Origin: Janibacter terrae NBRC 107853
GTDB lineage: Bacteria > Actinomycetota > Actinomycetes > Actinomycetales > Dermatophilaceae
Direction of reading: 5' to 3'
NCBI RefSeq assembly: GCF_001591405.1
Contig: NZ_BCUV01000006.1
Coordinates: forward strand, 558,001-622,000
Length of the DNA stretch: 64,000 bases
This document shows positions 15,987 to 27,153 of this stretch, one piece after another. The notes beneath the pieces were generated by a model. It saw only the letters and a list, made by a program, of their open reading frames with translations. It made no database searches and had not been told where the DNA came from. A program made the position numbers and the translations under genes. Every line of letters begins with the position of its first letter. Position 1 is the first letter of the stretch.

Positions 15987-18845
15987 CTAGGTGCCGCGCG
16001 CGAGCAGCTCGACCAGGTGCACGCCCGTGCGCTCGGACAGGTCGGCGATCTGCGTCTGGCAGGAGAAGCCGTCGGCGAGCACGACCGCGTCGGGCGAGGC
16101 CGCCTCGATGGCCGGCAGCAGCTGCTGCTCGGCGACCTTGACCGACACCTCGTAGTGGCCGAGCTCGACGCCGAAGTTGCCGGCGAGGCCGCAGCAGCCG
16201 CCGAGGCGCGTCACCGTCGCGCCGGTGCGGGCGAGCAGCGCCTCGTCGGCGGCCCAGCTCATCACCGCGTGGTGGTGGCAGTGCGGCTGCGCGACGACCT
16301 CGGTGCCGGTGAGGTCGGGGGCGGCCCAGCGGCCCTCGTCGATGGCCACGGCGAGCAGCTCGGCGACTGTGCGCACTCCCCCGGCCACCTGCCGCGCCGC
16401 GCCGGAGTCGACGAGCCGCGGCAGGTCGTGGCGCAGGGCTGCGGTGCAGCTCGGCTCGATGCCGAGGACCGGGATCCCGGCGGCGACGACGGGGGCGAGG
16501 ACGCGGGCGGCGTCGGTGAGGGTCTTCTTCGCCGCGTCGAGCTGGCCGGTGGAGATGAAGGTCAGGCCGCAGCACAGCGCCTCCGCCGGGACGAAGGGGG
16601 TGAACCCCGCCTCCCGCAGCAGCGCCACCGTGGACCGCCCGACCTGGGGCGAGAAGTGGTCGGTGAAGGAGTCGACGAAGATCGCGACCGGGTGGTCGGT
16701 GCCGGCGGCCTGCGCGGCGGAGGCGATCATCCCTTCGCCCTGCGCCCACGTGCGGAAGGTCTGCCGCGCGAAGCTCGGGATGCTCCGGCGCGGGTCGACC
16801 CCCGCCGCGGGCAGGGTGATCCGCCTCAGCCCCGGCAACGAGGTCATCGCGTTGACGAGCCGCGGTGCCCGCGAGGCCAGTCGGGCCATCTGCGGCAGGC
16901 GACCCAGCGAGTAGTGGCTGCGCGGACGCAACCGGCCCCGGTAGGTCTGGTGCAGCGCCTCGGACTTGTAGGTCGCCATGTCGACACCGGTCGGGCAGTC
17001 GCTCGAGCAGCCCTTGCACGACAGACACAGGTCGAGGGCGTCGTGGACCTCCGGCGCGGCCCACCCGCCGGTGATCGTCGTGCCGTTGAGCATCTCCTGC
17101 AGGGCGCGGGCGCGGCCGCGGGTGGAGTCCTTCTCCTCCCCTGTCGCGAGGTAGCTCGGGCACATGACGGTGCTCGAGGTGCCCGCGGCGCGGCACTTGC
17201 CGACGCCGGTGCAGCGGTGCACGGCCTGGCTGAAGTCACCGTCGTCCTCGGGGTAGCCGAAGGCCAGCGGCACGGCGACGCGGCGGGCGGCGGGGATGCG
17301 CAGGTCGGCCTCGACGGGCGCGGGGTCGACGAGCACGCCGGGGTTGAGCAGGTTGTCGGGGTCGAAGGCGTGCTTGACGGCCCCGAAGAGGGCCATCGTC
17401 TCCGGGCGGTACATGCGCGGCAGCAGGGCCGAGCGGGCCCGCCCGTCCCCGTGCTCACCGGAGAGCGAGCCGCCGTGGGCCGCGACGAGGTCGGCGGCCT
17501 CCTCGACGAGGCGGCGGTAGCGCTCGGTCGCGTCGGGGGCGGTGAGGTCGATGTCGAGCCGGATGTGCAGGCAGCCGTCGCCGAAGTGGCCGTACGGCAG
17601 GCCCTGGACGTCGTGCTCCTCGAGCAACGCGTCGAAGGCACGCAGGTAGTCACCGAGCCGCGCCGGCGGGACCGCGGCGTCCTCCCAGCCGGCGTGGGCC
17701 GGCCGGTCCCGCTGCGAGCGCGCCGAGAGACCGGCACCGTCCTCGCGGATCTTCCACAGCGCCCGGGCGTGGGCGGGGTCGGTGACGACCAGGGAGTCGG
17801 TGCTCGCGATCTCGCGGCAGACCCGCTCCGCGGCGGCGCGGGCCGTCGCGGCGTCCTCACCGGGCACCTCGACGAGCATCCACGCGGCCCCCCGTGGCAG
17901 GTCGGGCACGGCGCGCGGCCCGCGTCGGGTGCGCACGACGTCGACGATGCGCGAGTCGATCCCCTCGGCCGCGACGGCACCCAGGCCCTTGAGCAGGTGG
18001 GCGACGTCACCGGCGGCGTAGATGTCCTCGAAGCCCAGGACCGCGAGGCAGGTGGCCGGCGGGTCGGTGACGAGGCGCACGCGCGCCTGCGTCACGATCG
18101 CCAGCGTGCCCTCGGAGCCGACGAGCATGCGGCCGATGTCGCGGCCGCGCTCTGGCGCGAGGTGCTCGAGCGCGTAGCCGGAGACCTGCCGGCCGAAGGT
18201 GGCGAACTCCGTGCGCAGGGTCTCGAGGTGGTCGTCGGCCAGGCGCGTCAGCTCGCCGACGAGGGCGTCGTCACCCGTGAGCGAAGGGGGGCCCCCCGCC
18301 ACCGAGGTGGTCGCGGACAGCCGTCGGCCCGCGGCGGTGAGCAGGTCCATGGCCACGACGTTGTCGCTCGTGCGGCCGTACCCGAGCGCCCGGTTGCCGC
18401 AGGCGTTGTTGCCGATCATCCCGCCGATCGTGCACCGGGTGTGGCTGCTGGGGTCGGGACCGAAGCGCAGGCCGACCTCACGAGCGCGGGCCTGCAGCGT
18501 GGCGTGCACCGTGCCCGCCTCGACGAGGGCGGTGGCGCTGTCCCGGTCGACCTCGAGCACCCGGCCCAGGTGACGGGCGGTGTCGATGACGATGCCCGGC
18601 CCCACCGCGTTGCCGGCGCACGAGGTGCCCGCGCCTCGGGCGGTGATCGGCACCCCGAGCCCGCGGGCCACCTCGAGGGTGGCGTCGATCTCGTCGGTGT
18701 GCCGCGGGAAGACGACCGCACGCGGCGGCACCCGGTAGAGGCCGGCGTCCGTGGCGTACATGCCCACGGTGAGCGCGTCGTCGCGGGCGTCGGCGATGCC
18801 GGCGTGACGCAGGGCCCGGGTCAGCTCGGAGGAGGTCGCGGTCAT
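15987..18845 (-). CDS. FAD-binding and Fe-S-cluster oxidoreductase (YdiJ/D-2-hydroxyacid dehydrogenase type)
   Basis: A 952-residue fusion of a GlcD-like flavoprotein and a GlcF-like Fe-S protein. The FAD PCMH domain (about 40-270) has GAGTSCAGNAVG and GGMIGNNACGNRALGYGR. An FAD C-terminal domain follows to about 530 (GHFGDGCLHIRL, SGEHGDGRARS). A ferredoxin-type part holds CTGVGKC and CLSCKGCSSDCPTG near 612, then two CCG repeats (ALCCG about 755, GGCCG about 885). Relatives such as E. coli YdiJ oxidise D-2-hydroxyacids and pass electrons to the membrane chain; the substrate is not fixed by sequence. The start at 18845 fits the family N-terminus. Confidence 0.9.
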   Translation of the reverse strand: MTATSSELTRALRHAGIADARDDALTVGMYATDAGLYRVPPRAVVFPRHTDEIDATLEVARGLGVPITARGAGTSCAGNAVGPGIVIDTARHLGRVLEVDRDSATALVEAGTVHATLQARAREVGLRFGPDPSSHTRCTIGGMIGNNACGNRALGYGRTSDNVVAMDLLTAAGRRLSATTSVAGGPPSLTGDDALVGELTRLADDHLETLRTEFATFGRQVSGYALEHLAPERGRDIGRMLVGSEGTLAIVTQARVRLVTDPPATCLAVLGFEDIYAAGDVAHLLKGLGAVAAEGIDSRIVDVVRTRRGPRAVPDLPRGAAWMLVEVPGEDAATARAAAERVCREIASTDSLVVTDPAHARALWKIREDGAGLSARSQRDRPAHAGWEDAAVPPARLGDYLRAFDALLEEHDVQGLPYGHFGDGCLHIRLDIDLTAPDATERYRRLVEEAADLVAAHGGSLSGEHGDGRARSALLPRMYRPETMALFGAVKHAFDPDNLLNPGVLVDPAPVEADLRIPAARRVAVPLAFGYPEDDGDFSQAVHRCTGVGKCRAAGTSSTVMCPSYLATGEEKDSTRGRARALQEMLNGTTITGGWAAPEVHDALDLCLSCKGCSSDCPTGVDMATYKSEALHQTYRGRLRPRSHYSLGRLPQMARLASRAPRLVNAMTSLPGLRRITLPAAGVDPRRSIPSFARQTFRTWAQGEGMIASAAQAAGTDHPVAIFVDSFTDHFSPQVGRSTVALLREAGFTPFVPAEALCCGLTFISTGQLDAAKKTLTDAARVLAPVVAAGIPVLGIEPSCTAALRHDLPRLVDSGAARQVAGGVRTVAELLAVAIDEGRWAAPDLTGTEVVAQPHCHHHAVMSWAADEALLARTGATVTRLGGCCGLAGNFGVELGHYEVSVKVAEQQLLPAIEAASPDAVVLADGFSCQTQIADLSERTGVHLVELLARGT

Positions 18846-18900
18846 GGCGCGATTGTCCCCCTTCGTCCCGCCGTGCCGTCGACGGGTCCGCGCTGCGGGC

Positions 18901-19089
18901 TCAGCCCCGGCCGATGAACCAGGGCACGACGACGAGGACGAAGAAGAGGAGGGCGACGAGTCCGGCCCCGCCCAGGACGTACCGCGACCGGGCCGACGGG
19001 CTCCATCCGTCATCCGGCACGACGGCGAACCCGAGGCCGTACGCCACGGCCACGACCCCGACGATGACCGCCCCGAGCTCGATCGACAT
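18901..19089 (-). CDS. small two-helix membrane protein
   Basis: A 62-residue protein with hydrophobic segments at about 5-23 and 38-57 separated by a polar loop (VPDDGWSPSARSRY), ending WFIGRG. No family is recognised. It lies between the TIGR03960-type gene and the FAD/Fe-S oxidoreductase on the same strand, so it is probably cotranscribed. It is below the usual length for confident calling, but the clean hydropathy and the codon use support a real gene. Confidence 0.6.
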   Translation of the reverse strand: MSIELGAVIVGVVAVAYGLGFAVVPDDGWSPSARSRYVLGGAGLVALLFFVLVVVPWFIGRG

Positions 19090-19165
19090 GTCCCTGCTCC
19101 CCCGCTGGACCGTGGTGACCCGCTCAGCCTGCCACGGACGGGCCGACGCGTGCGCCAGAGGCGGG

Positions 19166-21145
<1,980 letters not shown>

Positions 21146-21157
21146 GGGACAAGGGTA

Positions 21158-21197
21158 GGTCCGGTGCGCGGGGTACCCAAACGCCGCGCACCGGACC
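21158..21197 (-). terminator. hairpin between the acyl-CoA ligase and radical SAM genes
   Basis: Arms GGTCCGGTGCGCGG (21158-21171) and CCGCGCACCGGACC (21184-21197) are exactly complementary with a 12-base loop. The hairpin starts six bases after the acyl-CoA ligase stop on the minus strand, so it probably ends that transcript before the TIGR03960-type gene. Confidence 0.8.
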
Positions 21198-21203
21198 CCG
21201 CTG

Positions 21204-23060
21204 TCAGCTCGGGTACATCTCCTCGATGTCGCCCTTGAACTTCTCCGCGACGACCTTGCGGCGCAGCTTCAGGCTGGGGGTCAGCTCGCCGTCCTCGACG
21301 GTGAGGTCCCGGCCCAGGATGTGGAACTTCTTGATCTGCTCGTGCCGGTTGAGCCCGGCGTTGAGCTGGTCGACGTAGCCCTGGACCATCTCGCGCGCCT
21401 GCAGCGAGGAGACGATCTCGGTGTAGCTCGCGCCCTCGAGCCCGTTGGCCTCGGCCCACGGCTTGATGGCCTCCTCGTCGAGGGTGATGAGAGCCGTGAC
21501 GAACTGCCGGCTCTCACCGTGGACGAGCAGCTGTCCGACGTAGGGGCACAGCCCCTTGAAGGTCGACTCGATGAGCGAGGGCGCCACGTACTTGCCGTTG
21601 CTCGTCTTGAACAGGTCCTTCTTGCGGTCGGTGACCTTGACGAACCCGTCGGCGTCGATCTCGCCGATGTCCCCGGAGTGGAACCACCCGTCCTCGGAGA
21701 GCACCTCGGCGGTGGCCTCGGGGTTGTTGTGGTAGCCCTCCATGACGTGCTCGCCGCGGATGAGGATCTCCCCGTCCTCGGCGATCTTGATGTCCGTCTG
21801 CGGCGTGGGCCAGCCGACGGAGCCGACCCGCAGGGCGTAGGGCCGGTTGACCGTCGCGGCCGCCGAGGTCTCGGTGAGGCCGTAGCCCTCGAGGATCGGC
21901 AGGCCGGCGCCGTTGAACCAGTGGGCGATGTCCTGGTTGAGGGCCGCGGAGCCGGAGATGAAGAACCGGACGCGGCCGCCGAAGCGCTCACGCACCTTGC
22001 CGAAGACGAGCTTGTCGCCGATCGTGTGCTTCAGGCCCAGGAGCAGCCCGGGCCGGCGGTTGTCGGACAGCGTCCGCGAGTACTCCCGGGCGGCCTCGGA
22101 GGCGAAGGCGAAGATCTTGGCCTTCGCTCCCCCTTCCTCCTCCATCCCGAGCGAGATGCGGCCGTAGACCTTCTCGAAGATGCGCGGGGCCGCGGCCATG
22201 AAGGTCGGGCGGACCTCACCGAGGTTGTCGACGATCTTGTCGATCCGGCCGTCGACGGCCGTCTGCATGCCGACGTCGGTGCTGATGAGCAGCAGCACCT
22301 TGGCGAAGACGTGCGACAGGGGCAGCCACAGGTAGTGGACGTCGTCCTCGGAGAGCATCCCGGTCGCCCGGGTGGCCGCGCCCTGGTAGGTCCACGTCGC
22401 GTGCCGCAGGCGCACGCCCTTGGGCCGCCCGGTGGTGCCGGAGGTGTAGATGATCGTGGCGAGCGAGCTCGGCCCGGTGCCGTCGATGCGGGAGTCGACG
22501 ACCCCCGGCTCCGAGGCGAGGAGCGCGCGGCCGCGCTCCTCGACGTCCTCGAGGGAGACGACCCAGTCGTCGAGGTCGACGCCCTCGGTGTCCATGACGA
22601 CGACCGTCGTGACCCCTGGGATCGCGTCGCGGACCTCGCGCAGCTTGGCCACCTGCTCGGCGTCCTCGGCGACGACGACCTTGGACCCGGAGTCATCGGT
22701 GATGAAGGCGACGTCGTCGCTGATCGACGTCGGGTAGATCGTCGTCGTGGCGGCACCGGCGGCCATGATCGCGTAGTCCGCGAGGACCCACTCGATGCGG
22801 GTGCTCGAGGCCAGCGCGACCCGGTCCTCGGGCTGGATCCCGAGGTCGACGAGTCCGGCGGCCAGGGTCCACACCCGTTCCCCCAGCTGGGCCCAGGTCA
22901 GCTCGTCCCAGGCGATGCCGGCGGGGTAGGAGTAGGCGATGTTGTCGGGCGTGTCGGCGATGCGCTGCCGGAGCAGGTGGCCGACGGATGGAGCACGGTC
23001 CTCGAAGACGCTGGCGTCGAAGACCTCGTCGGAGGCGCGGGTGGGGCGAGGGTCGGGCAC
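21204..23060 (-). CDS. long-chain fatty acid-CoA ligase (FadD15-like)
   Basis: A 618-residue AMP-forming synthetase that activates fatty acids as acyl-AMP and then acyl-CoA. The P-loop-like motif is YTSGTTGRPKG (about 209-219), followed by LPLSHVFAKV, the EGYGLTETSAA motif (about 395), the hinge region WFHSGDIGEIDADGFVKVTDRKKD (split across about 470-493) and the C-terminal TPSLKLRRK lysine region. It resembles the actinobacterial FadD15 type. The GTG start at 23060 has AAGGAG nine bases upstream. Confidence 0.92.
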   Translation of the reverse strand: MPDPRPTRASDEVFDASVFEDRAPSVGHLLRQRIADTPDNIAYSYPAGIAWDELTWAQLGERVWTLAAGLVDLGIQPEDRVALASSTRIEWVLADYAIMAAGAATTTIYPTSISDDVAFITDDSGSKVVVAEDAEQVAKLREVRDAIPGVTTVVVMDTEGVDLDDWVVSLEDVEERGRALLASEPGVVDSRIDGTGPSSLATIIYTSGTTGRPKGVRLRHATWTYQGAATRATGMLSEDDVHYLWLPLSHVFAKVLLLISTDVGMQTAVDGRIDKIVDNLGEVRPTFMAAAPRIFEKVYGRISLGMEEEGGAKAKIFAFASEAAREYSRTLSDNRRPGLLLGLKHTIGDKLVFGKVRERFGGRVRFFISGSAALNQDIAHWFNGAGLPILEGYGLTETSAAATVNRPYALRVGSVGWPTPQTDIKIAEDGEILIRGEHVMEGYHNNPEATAEVLSEDGWFHSGDIGEIDADGFVKVTDRKKDLFKTSNGKYVAPSLIESTFKGLCPYVGQLLVHGESRQFVTALITLDEEAIKPWAEANGLEGASYTEIVSSLQAREMVQGYVDQLNAGLNRHEQIKKFHILGRDLTVEDGELTPSLKLRRKVVAEKFKGDIEEMYPS

Positions 23061-23124
23061 GTGAGTCCACTCCTTCGTGGGCTGCGGGTGATGCGCGCAT
23101 CATCCCCCACGGAGGGCTCGGCTG

Positions 23125-24258
23125 TCACCGGGTGGTCCACAAGGTGACCGATCGGTAATGAACGCCCCGGTGGCCCTCGTGGCTCACCGCGACCACGAGC
23201 CCCATCGCGGCCCAGCAGGCGAACATCGAGGACCCGCCGTACGAGAGGAAGGGCAGCGGCAGGCCGGTGACGGGCAGCAGCCCGAGGTTCATCCCGATGT
23301 TCTCCACCGACTGCACGGCGAACCAGGCCGACACCGCCCAGCAGACGAGCCGGACGAAGGGGTCATCGGTCCGGGTCCCGGCGAGGGCGACGCGGCCGAC
23401 GACGAGCCCGAGCAGGACGACGACGAAGGCCGCGCCGACGAAGCCGAGCTCCTCCCCCGCGACGGAGAAGACGAAGTCGGTCTCCTGGAAAGGGATCGCG
23501 CCGGACCCGGTGAGCTCGCCGGCGTGCAGCCCCTGTCCGCCCCAGCCGCCACCGGCGATCGCGGCCCGCACCTGCTGCGTCTGGTAGCCGATCCCGAGCG
23601 GGTCGGCCGACGGGTCGAGGAAGGCGGTGAGCCGGTCGCGCTGGTACGGGCTGAGGAGCGGCGTGGTGAAGGCAGCGGTCACCGCCGTCACGACGGCGAC
23701 GAGGACACCGACGAGCCAGGGCCACGCGGCGCCGGAGACGACGAGCACCCCGAGCGCGAGGGCCACGAGGACCAGCGCGGACCCGAGGTCGGGCTGGGCC
23801 ATGACGAGCAGCACCGGGACGGCGGTGACGACGCCGGCGAGCAGGACCTCACGGGGACGTGGCCGCTGGCGGCGCTCGGCGGCCGGTGCGAGCAGCATGG
23901 GCAGGGCGACGCACAACCCGACCTTGGCCAGCTCGCTCGGCTGGATCGAGAACCCGCCGGGCAGCTGGATCCACGAGCGCGAGCCGTTGATCTCGGACCC
24001 CAGCGGGGTGAGCACGAGCGCCAGCCCGAGGATGCCCACGGCGTAGACGAAGGGGGCGAGCGCCCGCAGCACCGCGCGGTCGAGCCGGAGCACCAGGAGC
24101 GCCAGGACGAGCCCGATGCCCAGGTTGAGCAGGTGCCGCACGAGGTAGACCGACCCGGCCTCCGCCCGGGTCGCCGAGTGGACGAGCAGCGCACCGAGCC
24201 CGGAGGCGGTGAGGGCGGCCGCGACGAGGACGAGGTCGGACCGCAGCAGCCGGTGCAC
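23125..24258 (-). CDS. rodA: SEDS-family peptidoglycan polymerase RodA/FtsW-type
   Basis: A 377-residue polytopic membrane protein with about ten helices. It carries the SEDS signatures GSEINGSRSWIQLPGGFSIQPSELAK-type region (residues about 88-113), AQPDLGSALV, and the end LPVTGLPLPFLSYGGSSM (about 333). SEDS proteins polymerise lipid II outside the membrane together with a class B PBP; no PBP or mre gene is nearby. RodA is preferred over FtsW because of its short length and the SYGGSS end. It follows ribF with a three-base gap, so it is the last gene of the rbfA-truB-ribF run. Confidence 0.88.
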   Translation of the reverse strand: MHRLLRSDLVLVAAALTASGLGALLVHSATRAEAGSVYLVRHLLNLGIGLVLALLVLRLDRAVLRALAPFVYAVGILGLALVLTPLGSEINGSRSWIQLPGGFSIQPSELAKVGLCVALPMLLAPAAERRQRPRPREVLLAGVVTAVPVLLVMAQPDLGSALVLVALALGVLVVSGAAWPWLVGVLVAVVTAVTAAFTTPLLSPYQRDRLTAFLDPSADPLGIGYQTQQVRAAIAGGGWGGQGLHAGELTGSGAIPFQETDFVFSVAGEELGFVGAAFVVVLLGLVVGRVALAGTRTDDPFVRLVCWAVSAWFAVQSVENIGMNLGLLPVTGLPLPFLSYGGSSMFACWAAMGLVVAVSHEGHRGVHYRSVTLWTTR

Positions 24259-24261
24259 GGA

Positions 24262-25239
24262 CTAGGCGGATGCGGACGGCGGCAGGCCGAGGACCGCCCG
24301 GGTCTGCCGGACGTCGTCGGCCATGGCCTCGAGGAGCTCGTCGATGGTGTCGAAGCGCAGGGTCGGGCGCACGTGCCCGACGAAGTCGACCGCGACCTGC
24401 TCGCCGTAGAGGTCGAGGTCCGTGCGGTCGAGGACGTAGGACTCGACGACGCGCACCTGCCCGTCGAAGGTCGGGTTGGTCCCGACCGAGATCGCCGCGG
24501 GCAGGCGCCGGTCGGTGCCGTCGGGGCCGTCGGTGTCGAGGTCGAGCCGGGTGAGCCACCCGGCGTAGACACCGTCGGCGGGGATGAGCCCGAGGCTGTC
24601 GGTGCCGAGGTTGGCGGTCGGGTAGCCGAGCTCGCGTCCGCGGTGGTGGCCGTGGACGACGGTGCCGGTCACGCGGTGCGGCCGACCGAGGATCGCGGCG
24701 GCGTCCTCGACCTCGCCGATGGCGAGGTGGTTGCGCACCGCCGAGGAGGACCACCGCGCGGTGTCCCCCTGGTCCTCGATGACGACGACCTCGAAGCCGT
24801 GCTGCTCCCCCAGCTCGCGCAGGAGCTCCACGTCACCGGTGTACCCGGCACCGAAGCCGCGGGTGTCCGCGCCGACGACGAGGGCCTCGGCGTGCAGCCC
24901 GGTGACGAAGGTGTCGACGATGTAGTCCACGGCGCTCGTGCGGGCGAACTCGAGCGTGTACGGCAGCACGAGCAACCCGTCGACGCCCGCCTGCTCGAGC
25001 AGGTCGTCGCGCAGGACCCCGGGGGAGATGATCTGCGGGGCCCGCTCGGGGTGCATGACCTCCACCGGGTGCGGGTCGAACGTCACCGCCACGGCCGGCA
25101 CGTCACGCGCGCGCGCCTGCCGGGCCAGCTCGTCGAGGATCGCGCGGTGCCCGCGGTGCACACCGTCGAAGTTGCCGAAGGTCGCCACGCACGGCCGCAG
25201 CTGCGGCGGGGTGGCACTCGGGGATGACCATTGCTGCAC
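24262..25239 (-). CDS. ribF: bifunctional riboflavin kinase/FAD synthetase RibF
   Basis: A 325-residue enzyme that makes FMN from riboflavin and then FAD. The N-terminal FAD synthetase domain shows VATFGNFDGVHRGH (about 20-33), TFDPHPVEVMHP and SSSAVRNHLAIGEV (about 160). The C-terminal flavokinase domain (about 185-320) shows GRELGYPTANLG and PADGVYAGWL. The GTG start at 25239 lies 11 bases after the truB stop and gives the normal N-terminus. Confidence 0.95.
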   Translation of the reverse strand: MQQWSSPSATPPQLRPCVATFGNFDGVHRGHRAILDELARQARARDVPAVAVTFDPHPVEVMHPERAPQIISPGVLRDDLLEQAGVDGLLVLPYTLEFARTSAVDYIVDTFVTGLHAEALVVGADTRGFGAGYTGDVELLRELGEQHGFEVVVIEDQGDTARWSSSAVRNHLAIGEVEDAAAILGRPHRVTGTVVHGHHRGRELGYPTANLGTDSLGLIPADGVYAGWLTRLDLDTDGPDGTDRRLPAAISVGTNPTFDGQVRVVESYVLDRTDLDLYGEQVAVDFVGHVRPTLRFDTIDELLEAMADDVRQTRAVLGLPPSASA

Positions 25240-25249
25240 GGGCGACACT

Positions 25250-26170
25250 CTACGAACTGGCCGGCGCGAAGACGACGTGGGCACGCGCTGTGGCGCGACT
25301 CTCGTCCAGGACGGCCACGAGGACGCCCGCCGGGGAGAAGGCCGCGACGGGCTGCGAGCGGCCCGGCTCGGCGCTCTCGATGCGTTGCCCGTAGCCGAGG
25401 GCGCGGGCCTCGCCCTCGGTGAGCTCACGCGCCACGAGTGCCGCGCGGGCCGCCTCCTCCAGGGGGGTGAGCGGCATGATCGCCTCGTCGCCGCCCGCCT
25501 CGCGCAGCGCCGTCAGCGCGTCGAGCGAGTGGCCGTGCTCCAGCGTGAGCCCGCCGACGCGGGTGCGCCGCAGGGCCGTGAGGTGGCCCCGGCTGCCGAG
25601 ATCCTCACCGAGGTCGCGGGCCAGCGCGCGCACGTAGGTCCCCGAGGAGACCTCGACGACGACGTCGACGTCGAGCACCGGGTGACCGTCGGCCTCGCCC
25701 TGGCGCACGTCGAGGACGTCGAAGCGCGAGACCGTCACCGGGCGGGCCGGGAGCTGCACGTCCTCGCCGGCGCGCACGCGGGCGTAGGAGCGCTCCCCCT
25801 TGACCTTGATCGCGCTCACCGAGCTCGGGACCTGCTCGATGTCGCCGGTGAGGCGCGCGACCGCCGCGTCGAGGGCGGCCCGGTCGATGCCGGCCACCTC
25901 GCCGACGCTCGTGACCTCCCCTTCGGCGTCATCCGTGACCGTCGCCTGGCCGAGGCGGATGGTCGCCGTGTACTCCTTGTCCGCGCCGACGAGGAAGGTG
26001 AGCAGCTTGGTGCCGCGACCGACCCCGAGGACGAGGACACCGGTGGCCATCGGGTCGAGGGTGCCCGCGTGGCCGACCTTCTTGGTCCGGTACAGCCGCC
26101 GGCACCGCGCGACGACGTCGTGGCTCGACCAGCCGGACGGCTTGTCGACGACGACCAGGCCCTCGCTCAC
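25250..26170 (-). CDS. truB: tRNA pseudouridine(55) synthase TruB
   Basis: A 306-residue enzyme that makes pseudouridine 55 in the T loop of tRNAs. The start VVVDKPSGWSSHDVV and the catalytic aspartate in GHAGTLDPMATGVL (Asp about 39) are typical, as are LTGDIEQVPSSVSAIKVKGERSYA-type residues at about 110-133 and GTYVRALARDLG near 180. A PUA-like C-terminal segment follows. The GTG start overlaps the rbfA stop by four bases. Confidence 0.96.
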   Translation of the reverse strand: MSEGLVVVDKPSGWSSHDVVARCRRLYRTKKVGHAGTLDPMATGVLVLGVGRGTKLLTFLVGADKEYTATIRLGQATVTDDAEGEVTSVGEVAGIDRAALDAAVARLTGDIEQVPSSVSAIKVKGERSYARVRAGEDVQLPARPVTVSRFDVLDVRQGEADGHPVLDVDVVVEVSSGTYVRALARDLGEDLGSRGHLTALRRTRVGGLTLEHGHSLDALTALREAGGDEAIMPLTPLEEAARAALVARELTEGEARALGYGQRIESAEPGRSQPVAAFSPAGVLVAVLDESRATARAHVVFAPASS

Positions 26171-26622
26171 GCCCGGGACGGAGGGGGCGTGTCCTCCCCT
26201 TCGCCGTCCTTGGAGCGGTAGGGGTCGGCCTCGCCGGCGGGGCGGGCGTCGCTGCGGGAACGCGCGAGGTCCGCGTCACGCTCGCGCGCGGAGCGCAGCA
26301 GGTCGTCGATGTGGGAGGCGTTCTCGGGGACCGCGTCCGGGATGATCTCGAGCGTCGGGGTCAGCCGGATGCCCAGCTGCTTGCCGACGAAGGAACGCAG
26401 CTTGCCGCGGTTGGCCTCGAGGACCTCCGCGCTGCGCTCTCGCTGCGCGTCGTCACCGAAGACGGTGTAGAAGACGGAGGCGTGCTGCAGGTCGCCGGTC
26501 ACCCGCACGTCGGTGATCGTCACGAACCCGAGGTCGGGGTCCTTGACGACCTGCTGCAGGTTGGCCGCGATGAGCTCCTGGATGCGGTCGGCGATCTTGC
26601 GGGCGCGGGCCGGGTCGGCCAT
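26167..26622 (-). CDS. rbfA: ribosome-binding factor A
   Basis: A 151-residue KH-fold protein needed for late maturation of the 30S subunit. The core (1-115) has ARKIADRIQELIAANL, DPDLGFVTITDVRVTGDLQHA and LRSFVGKQLGIRLTPTLEI-type segments; a charged, disordered tail of about 40 residues follows. ATG 26622 has a GGAGG six bases upstream. It is coupled to truB by a four-base overlap. Confidence 0.96.
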   Translation of the reverse strand: MADPARARKIADRIQELIAANLQQVVKDPDLGFVTITDVRVTGDLQHASVFYTVFGDDAQRERSAEVLEANRGKLRSFVGKQLGIRLTPTLEIIPDAVPENASHIDDLLRSARERDADLARSRSDARPAGEADPYRSKDGEGEDTPPPSRA

Positions 26623-26681
26623 GGCACACCTCCGTGAGGGGCTGGGTGGGGACGGGTCCACGGTATGCGAACCACGGTCGA

Positions 26682-27062
26682 TCAGTAGTACTGGTTGTCC
26701 ACGAGGGAGGAGGCGATGCCCAGGAAGAACCAGAGCGCCACGAGGGCGAGGGCGAGGAGACCGAGGACGAGCCCGCTCACCAGGTACGGCTTGGCGTCGC
26801 TGCCGGGCTCGTGCCGCAGCTGGGTCAGGCCGACGCCACCGCAGGCGATCGCGGTGAGCGCCGGGATCCACCCGAGGAACCAGCAGCACGAGGCCGGGAG
26901 CGCGATGATGCCCGCGACGAGCGCGATGATCCCGAGCGTCCTGGTCGAGCCGCCACCCCGCGGGGGGCCGCCCTGCGGGTAGGGCATCGGGGGCGGCGGT
27001 CCGTGCCCGCCGGGAGGCGGCGGCAGGGTCCCGTAGCCGGGGGGCGGAGGGGGCGTGCTCAT
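26682..27062 (-). CDS. DUF4190-like membrane protein with proline-rich head (copy 1)
   Basis: A 126-residue protein. Residues 1-38 are a proline/glycine-rich head with PPPPG runs; two hydrophobic segments follow (about 43-62 and 90-115). The pattern resembles DUF4190 proteins of actinobacteria, small membrane proteins of unknown function. ATG 27062 is preceded by GAGGAGG. It is a diverged neighbour of the next gene, and both interrupt the usual infB-rbfA link. Confidence 0.75.
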   Translation of the reverse strand: MSTPPPPPGYGTLPPPPGGHGPPPPMPYPQGGPPRGGGSTRTLGIIALVAGIIALPASCCWFLGWIPALTAIACGGVGLTQLRHEPGSDAKPYLVSGLVLGLLALALVALWFFLGIASSLVDNQYY

Positions 27063-27108
27063 GGTCCTCCTCGAGGTCGTGACGCGGTCGGTGTGCCCGG
27101 GAGACACG

Positions 27109-27140
27109 GACGCCCCCGGCCCGAGAGGGCCGAGGGCGTC
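27109..27140 (-). terminator. hairpin between the two DUF4190-like genes
   Basis: Arms of 14 bases (GACGCCCCCGGCCC and GGGCCGAGGGCGTC, one mismatch) enclose GAGA, 13 bases after the stop of the second copy. It suggests separate transcription ends for the two small genes. Confidence 0.7.
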
Positions 27141-27153
27141 ACCGAGCGATCTC

